From Molossus alvarezi (taxonomy: Eukaryota; Chordata; Mammalia; Chiroptera; Molossidae): a DNA stretch of 64,000 nucleotides. Both the position numbers and the translations under genes were made by a program. The notes under the pieces are model-generated. The model saw only the letters and a program-made list of their open reading frames with translations. It was not told where the DNA came from and searched no databases. Every line of letters starts with the position of its first letter. Positions within the stretch are counted from its first letter, which is position 1. The stretch spans positions 132,297,430 through 132,361,429 of the forward strand of contig CM073908.1 of assembly GCA_037176705.1 (NCBI GenBank), read 5' to 3'. Below are positions 22,420 to 33,718 of this stretch, one piece after another.

Positions 22420-23150
22420 ATAAGGATACTATGCGGTACCAGTTGATCAAAGGAAGACAAAGAGATGAATGATAAGCAAGAAATGAGTGAAGCCTCCAAT
22501 AATACAAAAAATGCCAGGTCTTGATGTGGATTTTTCAGAGCTTTCTTAAATCCATCTGTTCTTCATAACATTAACCTATGGTCATAATTCTCAATCTCCA
22601 AATTTCTCCCTTTCTCCCATTTTAGTTTCTCTCTTTCTTTTATATAAGACTGAATAATGTTGAGCTGCTGTGAATTGCTGAGTTCTGTTTAGTTCCTGGT
22701 ATAATTGGAAACAATTGAATTTGAATAGCAATTTGGTTTTCACATCTTTCATTTATTAACATTCTTCAAAATATAGAAAGTAAAAGGGTAAAAACAGTTT
22801 TACATAATATAGAGAATGTCAAGAACAGAAAAAAATGAGGACAAAAAAAAGAAACTGAATAAAAATGAGTGCAATTCTTTCTACAGAGTTTCATTTTATA
22901 TATCTGTTTGAACTGATGTATATTTCTCATCTGAAGCAGTGTTAATCCATAAATATTATAGCTATAGGGTTTATCCATTTAATAAATAGACCCAGTGATT
23001 ATGTAACTAATGTTCAAAAAGAGATAAAGCATTTGCTTTGGTCTCCAGTTAAAATATAAGTATAGCAAAGGAGCAGATTTGACTTGCTGAAGTCCATATA
23101 TAAATGGTTGGGTGTCACCATATGCAAAACTAATATCTGCTGCTCCTGGC
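22420..23150. other. Unique AT-rich DNA
   Basis: About 730 bp without a recognisable element. Short frames of 68-70 aa on the minus strand lack motifs. Confidence 0.4.
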
Positions 23151-23219
23151 ACACAGGTGTGTTCAGTTTGTTTTAAGTTCACCATTCTGTATGGGCATCA
23201 TACTTCAACAGAAAAGGTA
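23150..23219 (+). repeat. Old LINE-1 3' end remnant
   Basis: CACACAGGTGTGTTCAGTTT and ATCATACTTCAACAGAAAAG resemble the terminal bases of an L1M element. Confidence 0.5.
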
Positions 23220-23238
23220 TTTTTAAATTAAACTACAG

Positions 23239-23429
23239 ACCAGCCAGTGTGGCTCAGTGGTTGATCATCGACTCATACACCAAGAGGTCGCCAGTTCAAT
23301 TCCCCATCAGGGCACATGCCCAGGTTGTGGACCTGATCTCCAGTGGGGGGCATGCAGGAGGCGGCCAGTTGATGTTCTATCTCTCTCTCCCTCTCCCTCT
23401 CTCTCTAAAATCAATAAAGATAATTTTTC
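23239..23429 (+). mobile_element. Short-form SINE, first of tandem pair
   Basis: Head ACCAGCCAGTGTGGCTCAGT to CTAAAATCAATAAAG. Its duplications TTTTTAAATTAAACTACAG are at 23220 and 23430; the right copy directly abuts the next SINE. Confidence 0.92.
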
Positions 23430-23448
23430 TTTTTAAATTAAACTACAG

Positions 23449-23606
23449 GCCCTGGCCGGTTTGGCTCAGCAGTTAGAGCATCAGCCTGCGGTCCAGAGAG
23501 ACCCAGGTTCGGTTCCCACTAAGGGCACGTACCTCGGTTGCAGTTTGTCCCTGGCCCTGCTTGGGTCGTGCGGTGGCAGCCACTCGATGTGTCCCTTTCA
23601 CGTCAA

Positions 23607-23656
<50 letters not shown>

Positions 23657-23725
23657 CCCCCCTCTTCCTCTCCCTCCCTCCCACTCTATCTGAACAAAAA
23701 ATGGAAAAATGACCTTGGGTGAGGA

Positions 23726-23759
<34 letters not shown>

Positions 23760-23770
23760 AAAATCTACCC
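23449..23770 (+). mobile_element. VES-type SINE, second of tandem pair
   Basis: Head GCCCTGGCCGGTTTGGCTCA. It contains a (TC)n run of about 50 bp (23604-23654) and a (AAAT)n tail (23728-23760). A third copy of AAATTAAACTACAG follows at 23772. Confidence 0.93.
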
Positions 23771-23784
23771 TAAATTAAACTACA

Positions 23785-24110
23785 GAACAAGTTAAAAACT
23801 AACACCAAGTCATTTTCTTTCCTGGGATTTGGCTATAAATGTACTTATGAACTAGCTATGCAGTGGTCAAATACAGGGGAGGATTAGCAAAACAAATCCA
23901 GAAAGTTTAAAAATCCACTATATAGAAAATGCTTCCTGCACTATACAGAGCCTTCTTGTGTACAAATGGGTGGAAAGAGTGGTGTGTATTGTCCAAGGCA
24001 CGTAAGGTCTTTGCCATCTCTTACCAGGTTTGGAAACCTTCAAGTGGCTCTTTCCTCCTGGGTACCAGATCTGCAATCCTGGTTACTCCTCTCTGTGGTT
24101 CCGGGACCAG
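23785..24110. other. Unique DNA
   Basis: No element recognised; the 69-aa frames at 23929 and 23966 overlap in different frames and lack motifs. Confidence 0.35.
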
Positions 24111-24114
24111 GCTC

Positions 24115-24315
24115 TCAGGTCAAAACGCAAGGGTTTAAGTACCAGCTCAGCTACTTACTAGCTATGCAACCTTAAGCAGGTATTGAACACCCTATCTCAG
24201 CTTTGTCATCTATAGAATGTAGACAACAATAGTATAGTATCTACTTCCTGGGATTGTTGCAAAGAATTACATGCCTGGTACCTAGGAAGTGTATGATAAA
24301 TGTTCATCATTATCA
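24115..24315 (+). repeat. MIR SINE
   Basis: AGTACCAGCTCAGCTACTTA, CTAGCTATGCAACCTTAAGC and ACATGCCTGGTACCTAGGAA follow the MIR consensus in order. Confidence 0.8.
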
Positions 24316-24354
24316 TAATTTCCATGTTAGTGGTTCAATATATAAGACATGAAT

Positions 24355-24597
24355 AGCCCTGGCCGGTTTTGTTCAGCGGTTAGAGCGTCGGCCTGCGGTC
24401 CGGAGAGACCCGGGTTCAGTTCCCGCTAAGGGCACGTACCTTGGTTGCAGTTTGTCCCCAGCCCTGGTTGGGTCGTGTGGGTGGCAACCACTCGATGTGT
24501 CGCTTTCATGTCGATGTTTCTCTCTCTCTCTCTCCCTCTCACTCTATCTGAACAAAATATCGAAAAATGTCCTCGGGTGAGGATTAAAAAAAAAAAA
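24355..24597 (+). mobile_element. VES-type SINE, first of tandem pair
   Basis: CpG-rich, so young. Target copy AAGACATGAATA at 24343 is repeated at 24598. Confidence 0.94.
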
Positions 24598-24609
24598 AAA
24601 GACATGAAT

Positions 24610-24869
24610 AGCCCTGGCCAGTTTGGCTCAGTGGTTAGAGCGTCGGCCCATGGACCAGAGAGTCCCGGGTTCGGTTCCCGCTAAGGGCACGTTCCTCCTT
24701 TGCAGTTTGTCCCCGGCCCTGGTTGGGTCGTGTGGGTGGCAGCCAGTTGATGTGTCTTGCTCACATCGATGTTTCTCTCTCTCTCTTCCCCCCTCTCCCT
24801 CCTGCTCTATCTGAAGATAAATGCAAAATGTCCTCAGGTAAGAATAGAGATTAATAAATAAAATAAAAT
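24610..24869 (+). mobile_element. VES-type SINE, second of tandem pair
   Basis: It starts immediately after the middle AAGACATGAATA and is followed by AAGATATGAATA at about 24871. Its tail carries ATGCAAAATGTCCTCAGG, unlike its neighbour, so it is a different subfamily rather than a duplication. Confidence 0.93.
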
Positions 24870-24931
24870 AAAGATATGAATAACTGAGAGAAGAAGAAAT
24901 AGCAGCTGATTCTGCTCAAATTGCTTTTTCT

Positions 24932-25176
24932 TTCTTACTTTTGTTTTTATCCTTACCCGAGGACATTTTCGTATTTATCTTCAGATAGAGTGGGGGGGAG
25001 GAAGAGAGAGAGAGAAACATCGATGTGAGAGAGACATATCAACTATCTTCCACCCACACGACCACACCAGGATCGGGGACAAACTGCAACCGAGGTACGT
25101 GCCCTTAGCAGGAACCGAACCTGGGCCTCTCTGGTCTGTGGGCCAACGCTCTAACTGCTGAGCCAAACCGGCCAGG
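24932..25176 (-). mobile_element. VES-type SINE
   Basis: Antisense copy with exact 18-bp duplications GCTCAAATTGCTTTTTCT at 24914 and 25177. Confidence 0.94.
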
Positions 25177-25274
25177 GCTCAAATTGCTTTTTCTGTAAAA
25201 ATAAAACATTTATGGCTGAAGTGTTCATGGGACAAGGGCACTGATGTTTGCAACTTACTTTAAAATGTGCCAAA

Positions 25275-25438
25275 AGCCCTGACTGGTTTGCCTCAGCGGT
25301 TAGAGCATCAGCCTGAAGACTGAAGGGTCATGGGTTTAATTCCCAGTCAAGGGCACGTACCTGGGTTGCAGGTTCGATTTCCAGCCCTGGTCTGGGTCAC
25401 ATGGGAGGCAATCAATCAATGTGTCTCTCTCACACCAA

Positions 25439-25494
<56 letters not shown>

Positions 25495-25568
25495 TTTCCC
25501 TCTATCTAAAAATCATTGGAAAAATATCCTCAGGTGAGGATTAACAACAACAAAAAACAAAAATAAAT
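25275..25568 (+). mobile_element. VES-type SINE with long CT run
   Basis: Older subfamily (GGGTTGCAGGTTCGATTTCC) with a (TC)n expansion at 25441-25489. Duplications AAATGTGCCAAAAG lie at about 25262 and 25569. Confidence 0.9.
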
Positions 25569-25670
25569 AAATGTGCCAAAAGCTACATTGATGGATGGAT
25601 ATGAGGATCAGTAGGTGGATAGATATGTGATAAAGCAAATGTACTGAAACATTCATTGTAGGATCTAGGT

Positions 25671-25711
<41 letters not shown>
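25671..25711. repeat. (TG)n microsatellite
   Basis: About 20 uninterrupted TG dinucleotides. Confidence 0.97.
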
Positions 25712-25712
<1 letters not shown>

Positions 25713-26225
25713 CACAGCACAATTTTTTTAATTTTTATGTATATAAATGTTGGAAAAACAAAAGAAATCTGTACAATTACTAAGTGTAAGCAGAGACCCT
25801 GTACTGTACAACTTTAAGTTAAATATAAACACCTAATTATGTATTTTTCTTTTCTCTCTAAACTTAAGTGTTGTACTTCAGTCTCTCTAATTTCAGAAAA
25901 ACCTTTGCTTTCACCCTAAATCCTTCTGTCTTGTCAGATGTTCCAATGCTTCTTTGTCATTCTGTTTATGAACAGATATTGTGTTCAAAGGCTTTTTGTA
26001 CACGAAGTGACAAGAACCACAAAGCCCACCCTGGCTTGTCTTGCCCCAAGAAAATAAAAGGAGGGATGTGGGGCCCTTTCTCTGTTTTAACAGCCCAATG
26101 GGTATAATCTAGTTATCCCAGAGCTCTAAGTTGTTTGTATTTAATCCATCCCTTAAATTAAGCAAATTCTAAGGCAATTTAATTGCAAGAGAAATGTGGT
26201 TTATCTTTACTCAAAATTCCATCAT
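25712..26225. other. Unique DNA
   Basis: The 79-aa frame at 25868-26107 has no recognisable motif; no repeat identified. Confidence 0.35.
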
Positions 26226-26240
26226 TGTTATCTCTTTTTT

Positions 26241-26488
26241 TTTATTTTATCCTCACCCGAGGACATTTTTCCATTTTTTGTTCAGATAGAGCAGGAGGGA
26301 GACAGAGGAAGAGAGAGAGAGAGAGAAACATCGATGTGAAGGGACACATCGAGTGGCTGCCACCCGCACGACCCAACCAGGGCCGGGGACAAACTGCAAC
26401 CGAGGTACGTGCCCTTAGCGGGAACCGAACCCGGGTCTCTCCGGACCGCAGGCCAACGCTCTAACCGCTGAGCCAAACCGGCCAGGGC
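26241..26488 (-). mobile_element. VES-type SINE, young
   Basis: Antisense copy with CpGs retained; exact duplications TGTTATCTCTTTTT at 26226 and 26489. Confidence 0.95.
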
Positions 26489-26502
26489 TGTTATCTCTTT
26501 TT

Positions 26503-26985
26503 ATAAAGAGCTTCGTACTTGGTTCATTATTGTTTGGACCCACAAAAGGAGAGAAATCTCTGGCAGACACAGTTGTTTTGCCTCCTCCCCAGCCCTTCCC
26601 CACCTTCTTCTTTGCTTACCGGCTCCTAAGACTAGATACAGGCCAAGAATGAAAATGGAGGCGTGGTGGGATCCAAGGGAGTTATGCTGGACTTCCCATT
26701 TCTCTTAGTCAAAATAAAGTGATTGGAAGCTGAAAATGCACACTAATTTTTATCAGCTATGGATGCTGTGGCAATAGTAAAAGATGTCCCCAAATTCATT
26801 GCCCTCCCATCAAAAGAAAGGATCTACATGCAAGACTGGAAACACAGGCTGAGAAAAATGAGTCTCTGGTTTTTCCAACATCTGTAATAAAAAACCTATG
26901 AGGAATACAAGGTTGGGAATGGCTTTTAGGTAGTTGGGCAGAACAGTCTGCCACAGGTTTTCTCGGAGTCGGTTGTGGGGCGTCT
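26503..26985. other. Unique DNA upstream of SCAN remnant
   Basis: No element recognised. It could hold degraded 5' sequence of the SCAN gene remnant. Confidence 0.3.
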
Positions 26986-26989
26986 GCTC

Positions 26990-27530
26990 TGGTGGTGAGC
27001 TACCCCTGTTTTGTTCGCCCACCCTCAGAAGTGGCAAATGTGCAGCAGTCTGAGTCACCCTCTTCCAGGATGGAGACTGAAGGAGACCCAGAGACACAAA
27101 GAAATAGAGAAGTCCAGAATGATCCAATAATGTCACCACTAAATGAGATGATGGCTAAGGAGCCAGAAGATGTCCTAATAGCAACTCCCCAGGCCCAGGT
27201 TCCAACGAGAGCCTTCTGGGCATCCACCAGAGAGCCTCCTTGAAGGCTGTGTCAGAGATGTTGACACAATGCCAGGGAGGGATCCTCTCAACCCTGCAGC
27301 CTTCAGGCAGATGTTCAGAAAGTTCTGCTATGAGGATGCAGCCTGGCCCACAGAGGTCCTCAGACATCTCCTGGGTCATGCTAGGCAGTGGCTGAAGCCT
27401 GATATTTACACGAAGGAGCAAATTGTGGAAATGCTGGTACAGGAGCATTTCCAGGCCGTCCTGCCTGAGAAGCGGGCTCAGGTGCAGAAATGTCAGCCCA
27501 GGGTCAGACTCACTGGCTAAGTCTCACTAC
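26990..27530 (+). pseudogene. SCAN-domain gene remnant
   Basis: The SCAN domain is a dimerisation module of vertebrate zinc-finger transcription factors. A frame at 27269-27520 contains an almost complete one, from about 27290 to 27475: NPAAFRQMFRKFCYEDA, then VLRHLLGHARQWLKPDIY, then TKEQIVEMLVQEHFQAVLPE. Upstream, 26992-27241 encodes an acidic stretch ending at a stop in a different frame, so at least one frameshift separates the two parts. After the SCAN box the frame stops at 27520 and no C2H2 zinc fingers follow in the next kilobase. Either this is a decayed retrocopy or exon of a ZSCAN-type gene, or a SCAN-only exon still in use. I cannot name the parent gene. Confidence 0.7.
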
Positions 27531-27534
27531 TTAC

Positions 27535-27764
27535 TTCTTCTTCAACTTACTTGTGAGATATAACCAAAGCTTCTCTTTGTTGCAAGTTCCTACAACAGTC
27601 ATGGGAAATCTGAACCTTGGTTGTCTTTTTGTCTGACTAATTGTAATAAGAATCAATCAATCAAAACCCATGTCTGGACCTCTTTTTTCCGGAGGCAGCT
27701 CTATTTCCTGGGACTGTGAACTCCAGGAGGAGTTTCTTTGCCCTCTTGTTAGGACAACCAACCT
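27535..27764. other. Possible 3' flank of SCAN remnant
   Basis: No domain or repeat seen. Confidence 0.3.
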
Positions 27765-28025
27765 TGCCCTGGCCGGTTTGGCTCAGCGGTTAGAGCGTCA
27801 GACTGCAGACTAAAGAGTCCCTGGTTCAATTCCAGTCAAGGGCATGTACCTCAGTTGTGATTCATCCCCGGCCCTGATCAGGATCGTGCAGGAGGCAACC
27901 AATCAATGTGTCTCTCTCACATTGATGTTTCCTTCTCTCTCTCTTTCTCCACCCCCCCACTCTCCCACCCCCGCCATCTGAAGATAAATGGAAAAATATC
28001 CTTGGGTGAGGATTTTAAAACAAGA
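27765..28025 (+). mobile_element. VES-type SINE
   Basis: Head GCCCTGGCCGGTTTGGCTCA, older body and tail CTTGGGTGAGGATTTTAAAA. The target duplication is indistinct. Confidence 0.9.
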
Positions 28026-28189
28026 AAACCTATTGGTAGAGGGGTGAGAAAGAACATAGATTTATTTTGCTACCAGATGAGCATTTGAGGGCTAGTGATT
28101 TATCAACACCTGAAAATAATTTCTAGTTATGTTATATAACTCACAACGTTTTTATGATGATGCTTTGACATCAATGCCTCTCTCTATCT

Positions 28190-28830
28190 GAATTTCTTTT
28201 TACAGTTTTGTCTTTGGTTTGCTTTGAGATATAACATACATACAGTATAGAATATGCTCTATTTCAAGTGTGCAGCTCAATATATTGACATATGTACACA
28301 CCTGAGTCATCACCACCACACCAAGATCTAGAATATTTTCAGCATCCAGAAGGCTCTCTCATGTTCCCTCTCAATTAACACCCACCTTCAAGGATAACCC
28401 CTACTCTAACTTCTGTTATAATCTGTTACTTTTGCCTGTCCTTGAATTTCATATTAATGATTTAAACAGTATTTAGACTTTTGTGGCTGGCTTCTTCCAT
28501 AATGTATGTGAGAATCAGTAGGGTTTTTTTGTATATTTGTTTGTTTCCTCATTTGGAGTATTTCATTATATGTACATCTTATAAATTATTTATCCATTCT
28601 CCTATTGATGTGCATTTAGGTTGTTTCCAATTTGGGACTATTAGGAGAAGTCCACTGTAAACATTCTTATAATGCATGTCTTTTGATGGACATGAGCAAT
28701 CGTTCCTCCTGGGTATATATCTAAAAGCAGAATTTCTGGATCATGGCGTAGGGATATGTTCAGTCTTAGTGACACTGCTAAACCATTTTGCAAAGTTGCT
28801 ATATTCCCCTATTTGGTTGCAGTTTCTAAG
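28190..28830 (-). repeat. Old LINE-1 (L1M group), antisense
   Basis: TTATTTATCCATTCTCCTATT, TTTCCAATTTGGGACTATTA, GGTATATATCTAAAAGCAGA and CCATTTTGCAAAGTTGCTAT are complements of the ORF2 end of an old L1. The left part is its 3' UTR. Confidence 0.75.
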
Positions 28831-30080
28831 GCATTAATATGCTCTCTGATGCTACCTCTTCTCACCAAAAGAGTATCTTTAAAGAGAAGACTTAAAACAC
28901 AATCTTTCCTCTGTGATTGGCCCCACATCATCCTTTCAGCTTTTCTCTGTTGCTCTAACTCTGAAGGCCAGCTTAAAGGAACCTACACTAAGTGAATATT
29001 TAAGGCTGTCTCATGACCTAATAAAATATAAGCAGGTAAAAGGCAAATGATTTATAGGTCCATTTTCATGTCATCTCATTTCACAAACTTGAGTAACTCT
29101 TTTCTCCTCCTTTGGTTCATGCCTTTGTGGTTTAAAGAAATGAATGCAACTAAACTATGAGCACGTTGTGAAAATAAATGAGTGAAGTTCTTTAGGCTTC
29201 CTGGGGACAGGAAGGAGGATGGGAGGAAACTGTTACAGAAATGTAATCATTATTGTAATCGGCCTGCAGTGCTATGAATAAGTCATAATTATCTTACAAT
29301 CTGAGCTAATGCTGTGATGCTTTCTCTTGTCATGTCAACATGTGCATGTACATATCAAGTAGAGCCACGGAGCTGCTCCAATGCTGAACACCCCAAGCCC
29401 CCACTATGCATGCATATTGACCTTACAATCCAGGAAAATATTCAATACCCTCAGGACTATAGGAGCATTTTTACCCAGTGTCCTCATCTTTCCCTGTTCA
29501 AATCACTGCCAAATTTTTTCACAGAAACCTCCATAGAGTTCAACTGTAAAAAATGACTGATTTACATTGGATGGAAACCTATTTCTGACATTTGTGCAGG
29601 TGCATTCTTAATTTAAACTTACACAACTTCAAGGGGGGGAAATGTCATATTCTTGTGCATATGGATGTCCCCAACCTTATCTCCATTTCATTATGTGAGC
29701 TGTTAGAGAATATTCCCCTCCACAGGAAGAAAAGAAAACTAAAGCAATAAAATAATGAGAATGAAATTTACAAAACGTTAATGTTCGTGAAGTGGTCTGC
29801 GTTAAGTGTGCTAAATTGAGTGTCAGCAGCTTCATTCTAGACCAGTTATTTTGTCGTTCCAAGATTTTTTCCTAAAACACATCCAGGGGTAATGCTAAAC
29901 CAAGGGCATGTGTGGTAATTTTTGACAGATTTAGTGCTCCCTGGGACGAAAGCTCAAGACCCCCTCAGATGCTCTATCTCTTCAGCACCAAGACTTGGAT
30001 GACACACAGTCCTTATTGGACCCCTGGCCAATTCAATGAGAAACTCTGGAGGAGGAAGGGCCCAGACACTGCTAGTTTTT
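28831..30080. other. Unique DNA
   Basis: About 1.25 kb without recognised repeats. The 80-aa plus frame at 29314 and the 123-aa plus frame at 29912-30283 have no domain that I recognise. Confidence 0.4.
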
Positions 30081-30082
30081 TT

Positions 30083-30138
30083 TCAAGCTCTCCAGGTGAT
30101 TCTAATGTACAGCCAGTCAGATTTGAGAATTACTGCAG
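30083..30138 (-). mobile_element. MER5 (hAT-Charlie) end fragment
   Basis: AAGCTCTCCAGGTGATTCTA and TTGAGAATTACTG are the terminal part of MER5. Confidence 0.65.
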
Positions 30139-30139
30139 T

Positions 30140-30482
30140 CTATCCTGCCTTGCACCATGGCCAATAAGAGAAAGGGAGCATCACCTAAATTGTGATAGCC
30201 ACATTCAGAAAATTACTAATGTGATCTGCTTAATTCTTAAATGCACTGATCAAAGGACAGGGTGGAATGCTAACTTTCACTAAAGCAAAGAGACCAACCA
30301 GTGCAGCCCCCCACAAAAGAGTGTATTTGTGTGTATGTTGATGCACTTTTTGAATAAAAGAAATTGGAAAGTTTTGTGTCCCCATACCAGAGGCAGAAAT
30401 AAGAGATGGCAGGAGAAATGGAGAATATCCTGGTATTAGTTCTCCAACTGGCCCTAGGAGACAGAGCCTGAACTCCAATCAA
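30140..30482. other. Unique DNA
   Basis: Nothing recognised. Confidence 0.3.
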
Positions 30483-30494
30483 GAGAATAAGTGC

Positions 30495-30748
30495 ACCCTG
30501 GCCAGTTTGGCTCAGCAGTTAAAGCATCAGCCTGCTAACCGAGAGGCCTGGGTTCGGTTCCCGCTAGGGGCATGTACCTCAGTTGCAGTTTGTTCCCAGC
30601 CCTTGTTGGGGTTCTGTGGGTGGCAATCACTCGATGTGTCTCTCTCACATCGATGTTTCTCTCTCTCTTCCTCCCTCTCTCCCTCATGCTCTATCTGAAG
30701 ATAAATGCAAAAATGTCCTCGGGTGAGGATAAAAAAAAGAGAGAGAGA
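30495..30748 (+). mobile_element. VES-type SINE
   Basis: Full-length copy; the flanks AGAATAAGTGCA (30483) and AGAAGAAGTGCA (30749) differ at one base. Confidence 0.92.
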
Positions 30749-31025
30749 GAAGAAGTGCAAGGAAAACTGAAAGGACCATTTTAATTAAAAATTCTATGAC
30801 TGTATATCTTAAGAAAATACTTTTTCTCTTTCACCATAATGCCTGTTGGAAACTTCTGAATCAATTGGTGAATAAATCATAAAATCTTCTCCTGCCTAAA
30901 TTCCATTAGCAAAGAAGATAATAGAATCAGAATAAATGAAAAGAAAAATATATCTTTGGTGGGAGTGGTAAATACCACTATTCTACTGTCACATTCTTTT
31001 TTTAAAAAAATATGTTTTATTCAAC

Positions 31026-31794
31026 AATGAGGTATCACCTCACACCTGTCAGAATGGCCGCCATTAATAAAACATCAAACAAGTGTTGGCGAGGGTGTGG
31101 AGAAGGGGGGACTCTAGTACACTGCTGGTGGGAATGCAGACTGGTGCAGCCACTATGGAAAACACTATGGTATTACCTCAAAAAATTAAAAATTGAAGTG
31201 CCATTTGACCCAGTGATCCCACTTCTAGGAATATACCCTAAGAAACCTGAAACACCAATCAGAAAGAATATATGTACCCCCATGTTCATAGCAGCACTAT
31301 TTACAATAGCTAAGATCTGGAAACAGCCCAAATGTCCATCAGTAGACGAATGGATAAAAAAAAGCAGTGGTACATATACACAATGGAGTACTATGCAGCT
31401 GTAAGAAAGAAAGATCTCTTATCCTTTGAGATGACATGGAGGGACCTGGAAAGTATTATCCTAAAGGAAACAAGCCAAACAGAGAAAGACAAGTATCATA
31501 TGATCTCACTTATTTGTGGAATAAAATGAACATAACAGCCTGAGTTATGGGGTAGTCCCAGAGACGTGGAAGTAGGGTATAGACTAACAATCCCCAAAAG
31601 AGGAGGTGGTGGGGGAGAGATAAACCACAGAACTTATATGCATGTATGCATGTATGCATGAACCATGGACATGGACAACAAAGCTGGGGACAGGGCAGGG
31701 AGGGAGGGGAAGTGGGGAATCAGTAGGGGGAAAAGGAGAAACATCTGTAACAAAAATTAATTAATTAATAAATAAAAAGAAAAAGAAAGTGCAC
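31026..31794 (+). mobile_element. LINE-1, 5'-truncated, ORF2 end and 3' UTR
   Basis: The plus strand encodes the ORF2 C-terminus: [20 protein letters not shown], then [19 protein letters not shown] and [17 protein letters not shown] frameshift at about 31365 moves the rest ([20 protein letters not shown]) to another frame. The G-rich 3' UTR and CATCTGTAACAAAAATTAAT tail follow. Dead copy. Confidence 0.92.
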
Positions 31795-31799
31795 TCTCA

Positions 31800-32335
31800 G
31801 AGCCAGAGAGGAGCTAGCTTACATGGTCAGAAGTCTCCAACCTTGGCCCCTGATTGGCCTGCCTTCATGCAAATGAGGACTCCAAATCCTCACACTTTGA
31901 TTGGTCCAAAGGCACTGTCCTGATAGGTCAGAATAGAGTCACTCTGGTCAGAACTGTGTAGCTCCAATTGGATGGAAAAAGGCTCCATCCTATTGGTTAA
32001 AATAGGACTCCAGGAACTCCTTTGTAAGGGCTGGCTCAGATGGCAGAAACAGAGTGCAGGCAGGCAGTTCTACAGAGGCTTGCCCTTTAGCACAGAGGCT
32101 TCTGCACGAAGTGCAGTTTGCATAAGAGGCCCCTGTGCAGAAACGGCTGCCAAGCTCTGCCTTTATTTGAGCCCAGTTAGCCACCAGGAGCCTTCTTATG
32201 TGTCTTTTTTTCCCTCGGGGTTCACACTCCTAATAAACACCTTGTTTCCCACTGTTAGAATTTCAATCTCATAAATGAAGCCACCTGCATTGGGCTTTAT
32301 TTGTTGCCCAAGCAGTGGCCTCTGTCGTGCACACA
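31800..32335 (+). mobile_element. Candidate solo LTR of an endogenous retrovirus
   Basis: Four ATTGG (CCAAT-box) motifs at about 31852, 31899, 31966 and 31989, an ATGCAAAT octamer at 31868 and the polyadenylation signal AATAAAC at 32232 are arranged as in gammaretrovirus-like U3-R-U5 LTRs. Boundaries and target duplication are not certain, and no viral genes are nearby. It could also be a host promoter-like sequence. Confidence 0.5.
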
Positions 32336-32339
32336 TTAA

Positions 32340-33510
32340 AAAATGTGAATCCTAAGGGAATAATCAGCTCATAAAAATGCTAGCAAACAATTACAGGTTG
32401 GGGAGCAAATTCCAGGCAAAGAGCCTGACTCTCAAGGTCTCCGTTTAATATTTCCACTAAATACAATTTAGACAAACTTATACTTGTGGTGTTCTAAACA
32501 GGGCCATCCATGCCACACTGAAAAAAAGTCAAAATGTTCTACAACTTACTGAAGTTAAAAGGGAGAAAAAAGCTCTTTTTTCCTACTGAGTTTCCCTTTT
32601 ATTTTCTCTTATTTTAAGGACATAGATATTTTCAAATACTTGGCACTTGATCATAGTAGAAAAAAGAAGTGACCATTTTTTAAAAATTACAATCATGAAA
32701 AGATACACATAAACAATCAAAGTTTTACTTTAACATTATGTGTGGGGGTCCAGACCATAGGACCACCTTGCAGGCAAAACTACTTTATACCTACCTGGTC
32801 ATTAGCATGCCTTGATAATTAGAATCCTTTGGATGAGATCCAAGACAGAATTCCATAACCAATTCTATTTTAATATTCAGAGCACTAGAGAAGTGCCAAT
32901 TTGTTTCCCAAAACAAAAATAAGAGCCACCCAGGGGCTCTACTTTCTAAATTAAATCATATTTAATAACCCCCAGCATATCATTTGTATAGGCCAAAACA
33001 TTATTGCTATCCCATTGAGATTTAGAGAGAAAAGACATGGAAAGTTGCAGGTGCAGCTTTGTTACTAGCTGGGTTTATGCCCAAAATACTGGTACAGAGC
33101 TCTTGTACCCAGGATAGAGAGCACTGTTGAGGTTCAAGGTCCAAAAAGGGTCTCTATCTGCCCCAAATCCAAATGTGAGACAACAGAATGAAAGAGATAA
33201 CCTGGCCTGCAATGCTTGGTACAAGAGGGCCAGGCTCTGACCCAGGTAAGGAGCAAGCGGAAGAATGCAAATGTACTGCCCCAGCTTTGAGTCTGACCTC
33301 TGGATAAAAAGACTCCAGAAGATGGGATGCATGAAACATCCTGGCCAACCTGGAGGGTCCAGACAAGCCAAATATTGGCTTCAAGTAGGGTTTCCACATA
33401 CTAACAATGCTATCACTCAGGGGGCAATGTGCAGTATGTCCATGAGCATGCTGGTGGTGGGAAATTGGCCACATCAAGCTGACAGAGACAGCCAAAAAGG
33501 CTGGAGAAAT
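32340..33510. other. Unique DNA, possibly another decayed LTR
   Basis: TGTGGGGGTCCAGACC at 32740 resembles an LTR start and GGATAAAAAGACTCC at 33302 a TATA-like element, but no matching end is visible. The overlapping frames at 33075-33513 (82-113 aa on both strands) are mutually exclusive and without motifs. Confidence 0.3.
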
Positions 33511-33512
33511 TG

Positions 33513-33718
33513 AGACCTAGGCATCAGGATTCAAATCCTGAGTTTCCCACTTACCAACTTTGTGACTTGGCCAAGTTAACTCTCCTGAGCCTTGATTCCA
33601 TCATCTATAAAATGAAGCTGATAAAAGGATCTACATCTTTTGGGTTAAATGAGTTAAAACTCTTAATGAATGGTCCAATGCCTGGTATATAATAAAAAGT
33701 CTCAATGTAAACTATTGT
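33513..33718 (+). repeat. MIR SINE
   Basis: TCAAATCCTGAGTTTCCCAC, ACTTGGCCAAGTTAACTCTC and CAATGCCTGGTATATAATAA follow MIR from box B to the 3' end. Confidence 0.85.

Noticed and set aside
32740..33320. Third LTR starting TGTGGGGGTCC
   Set aside because: No matching terminus, polyadenylation signal or target duplication could be found.
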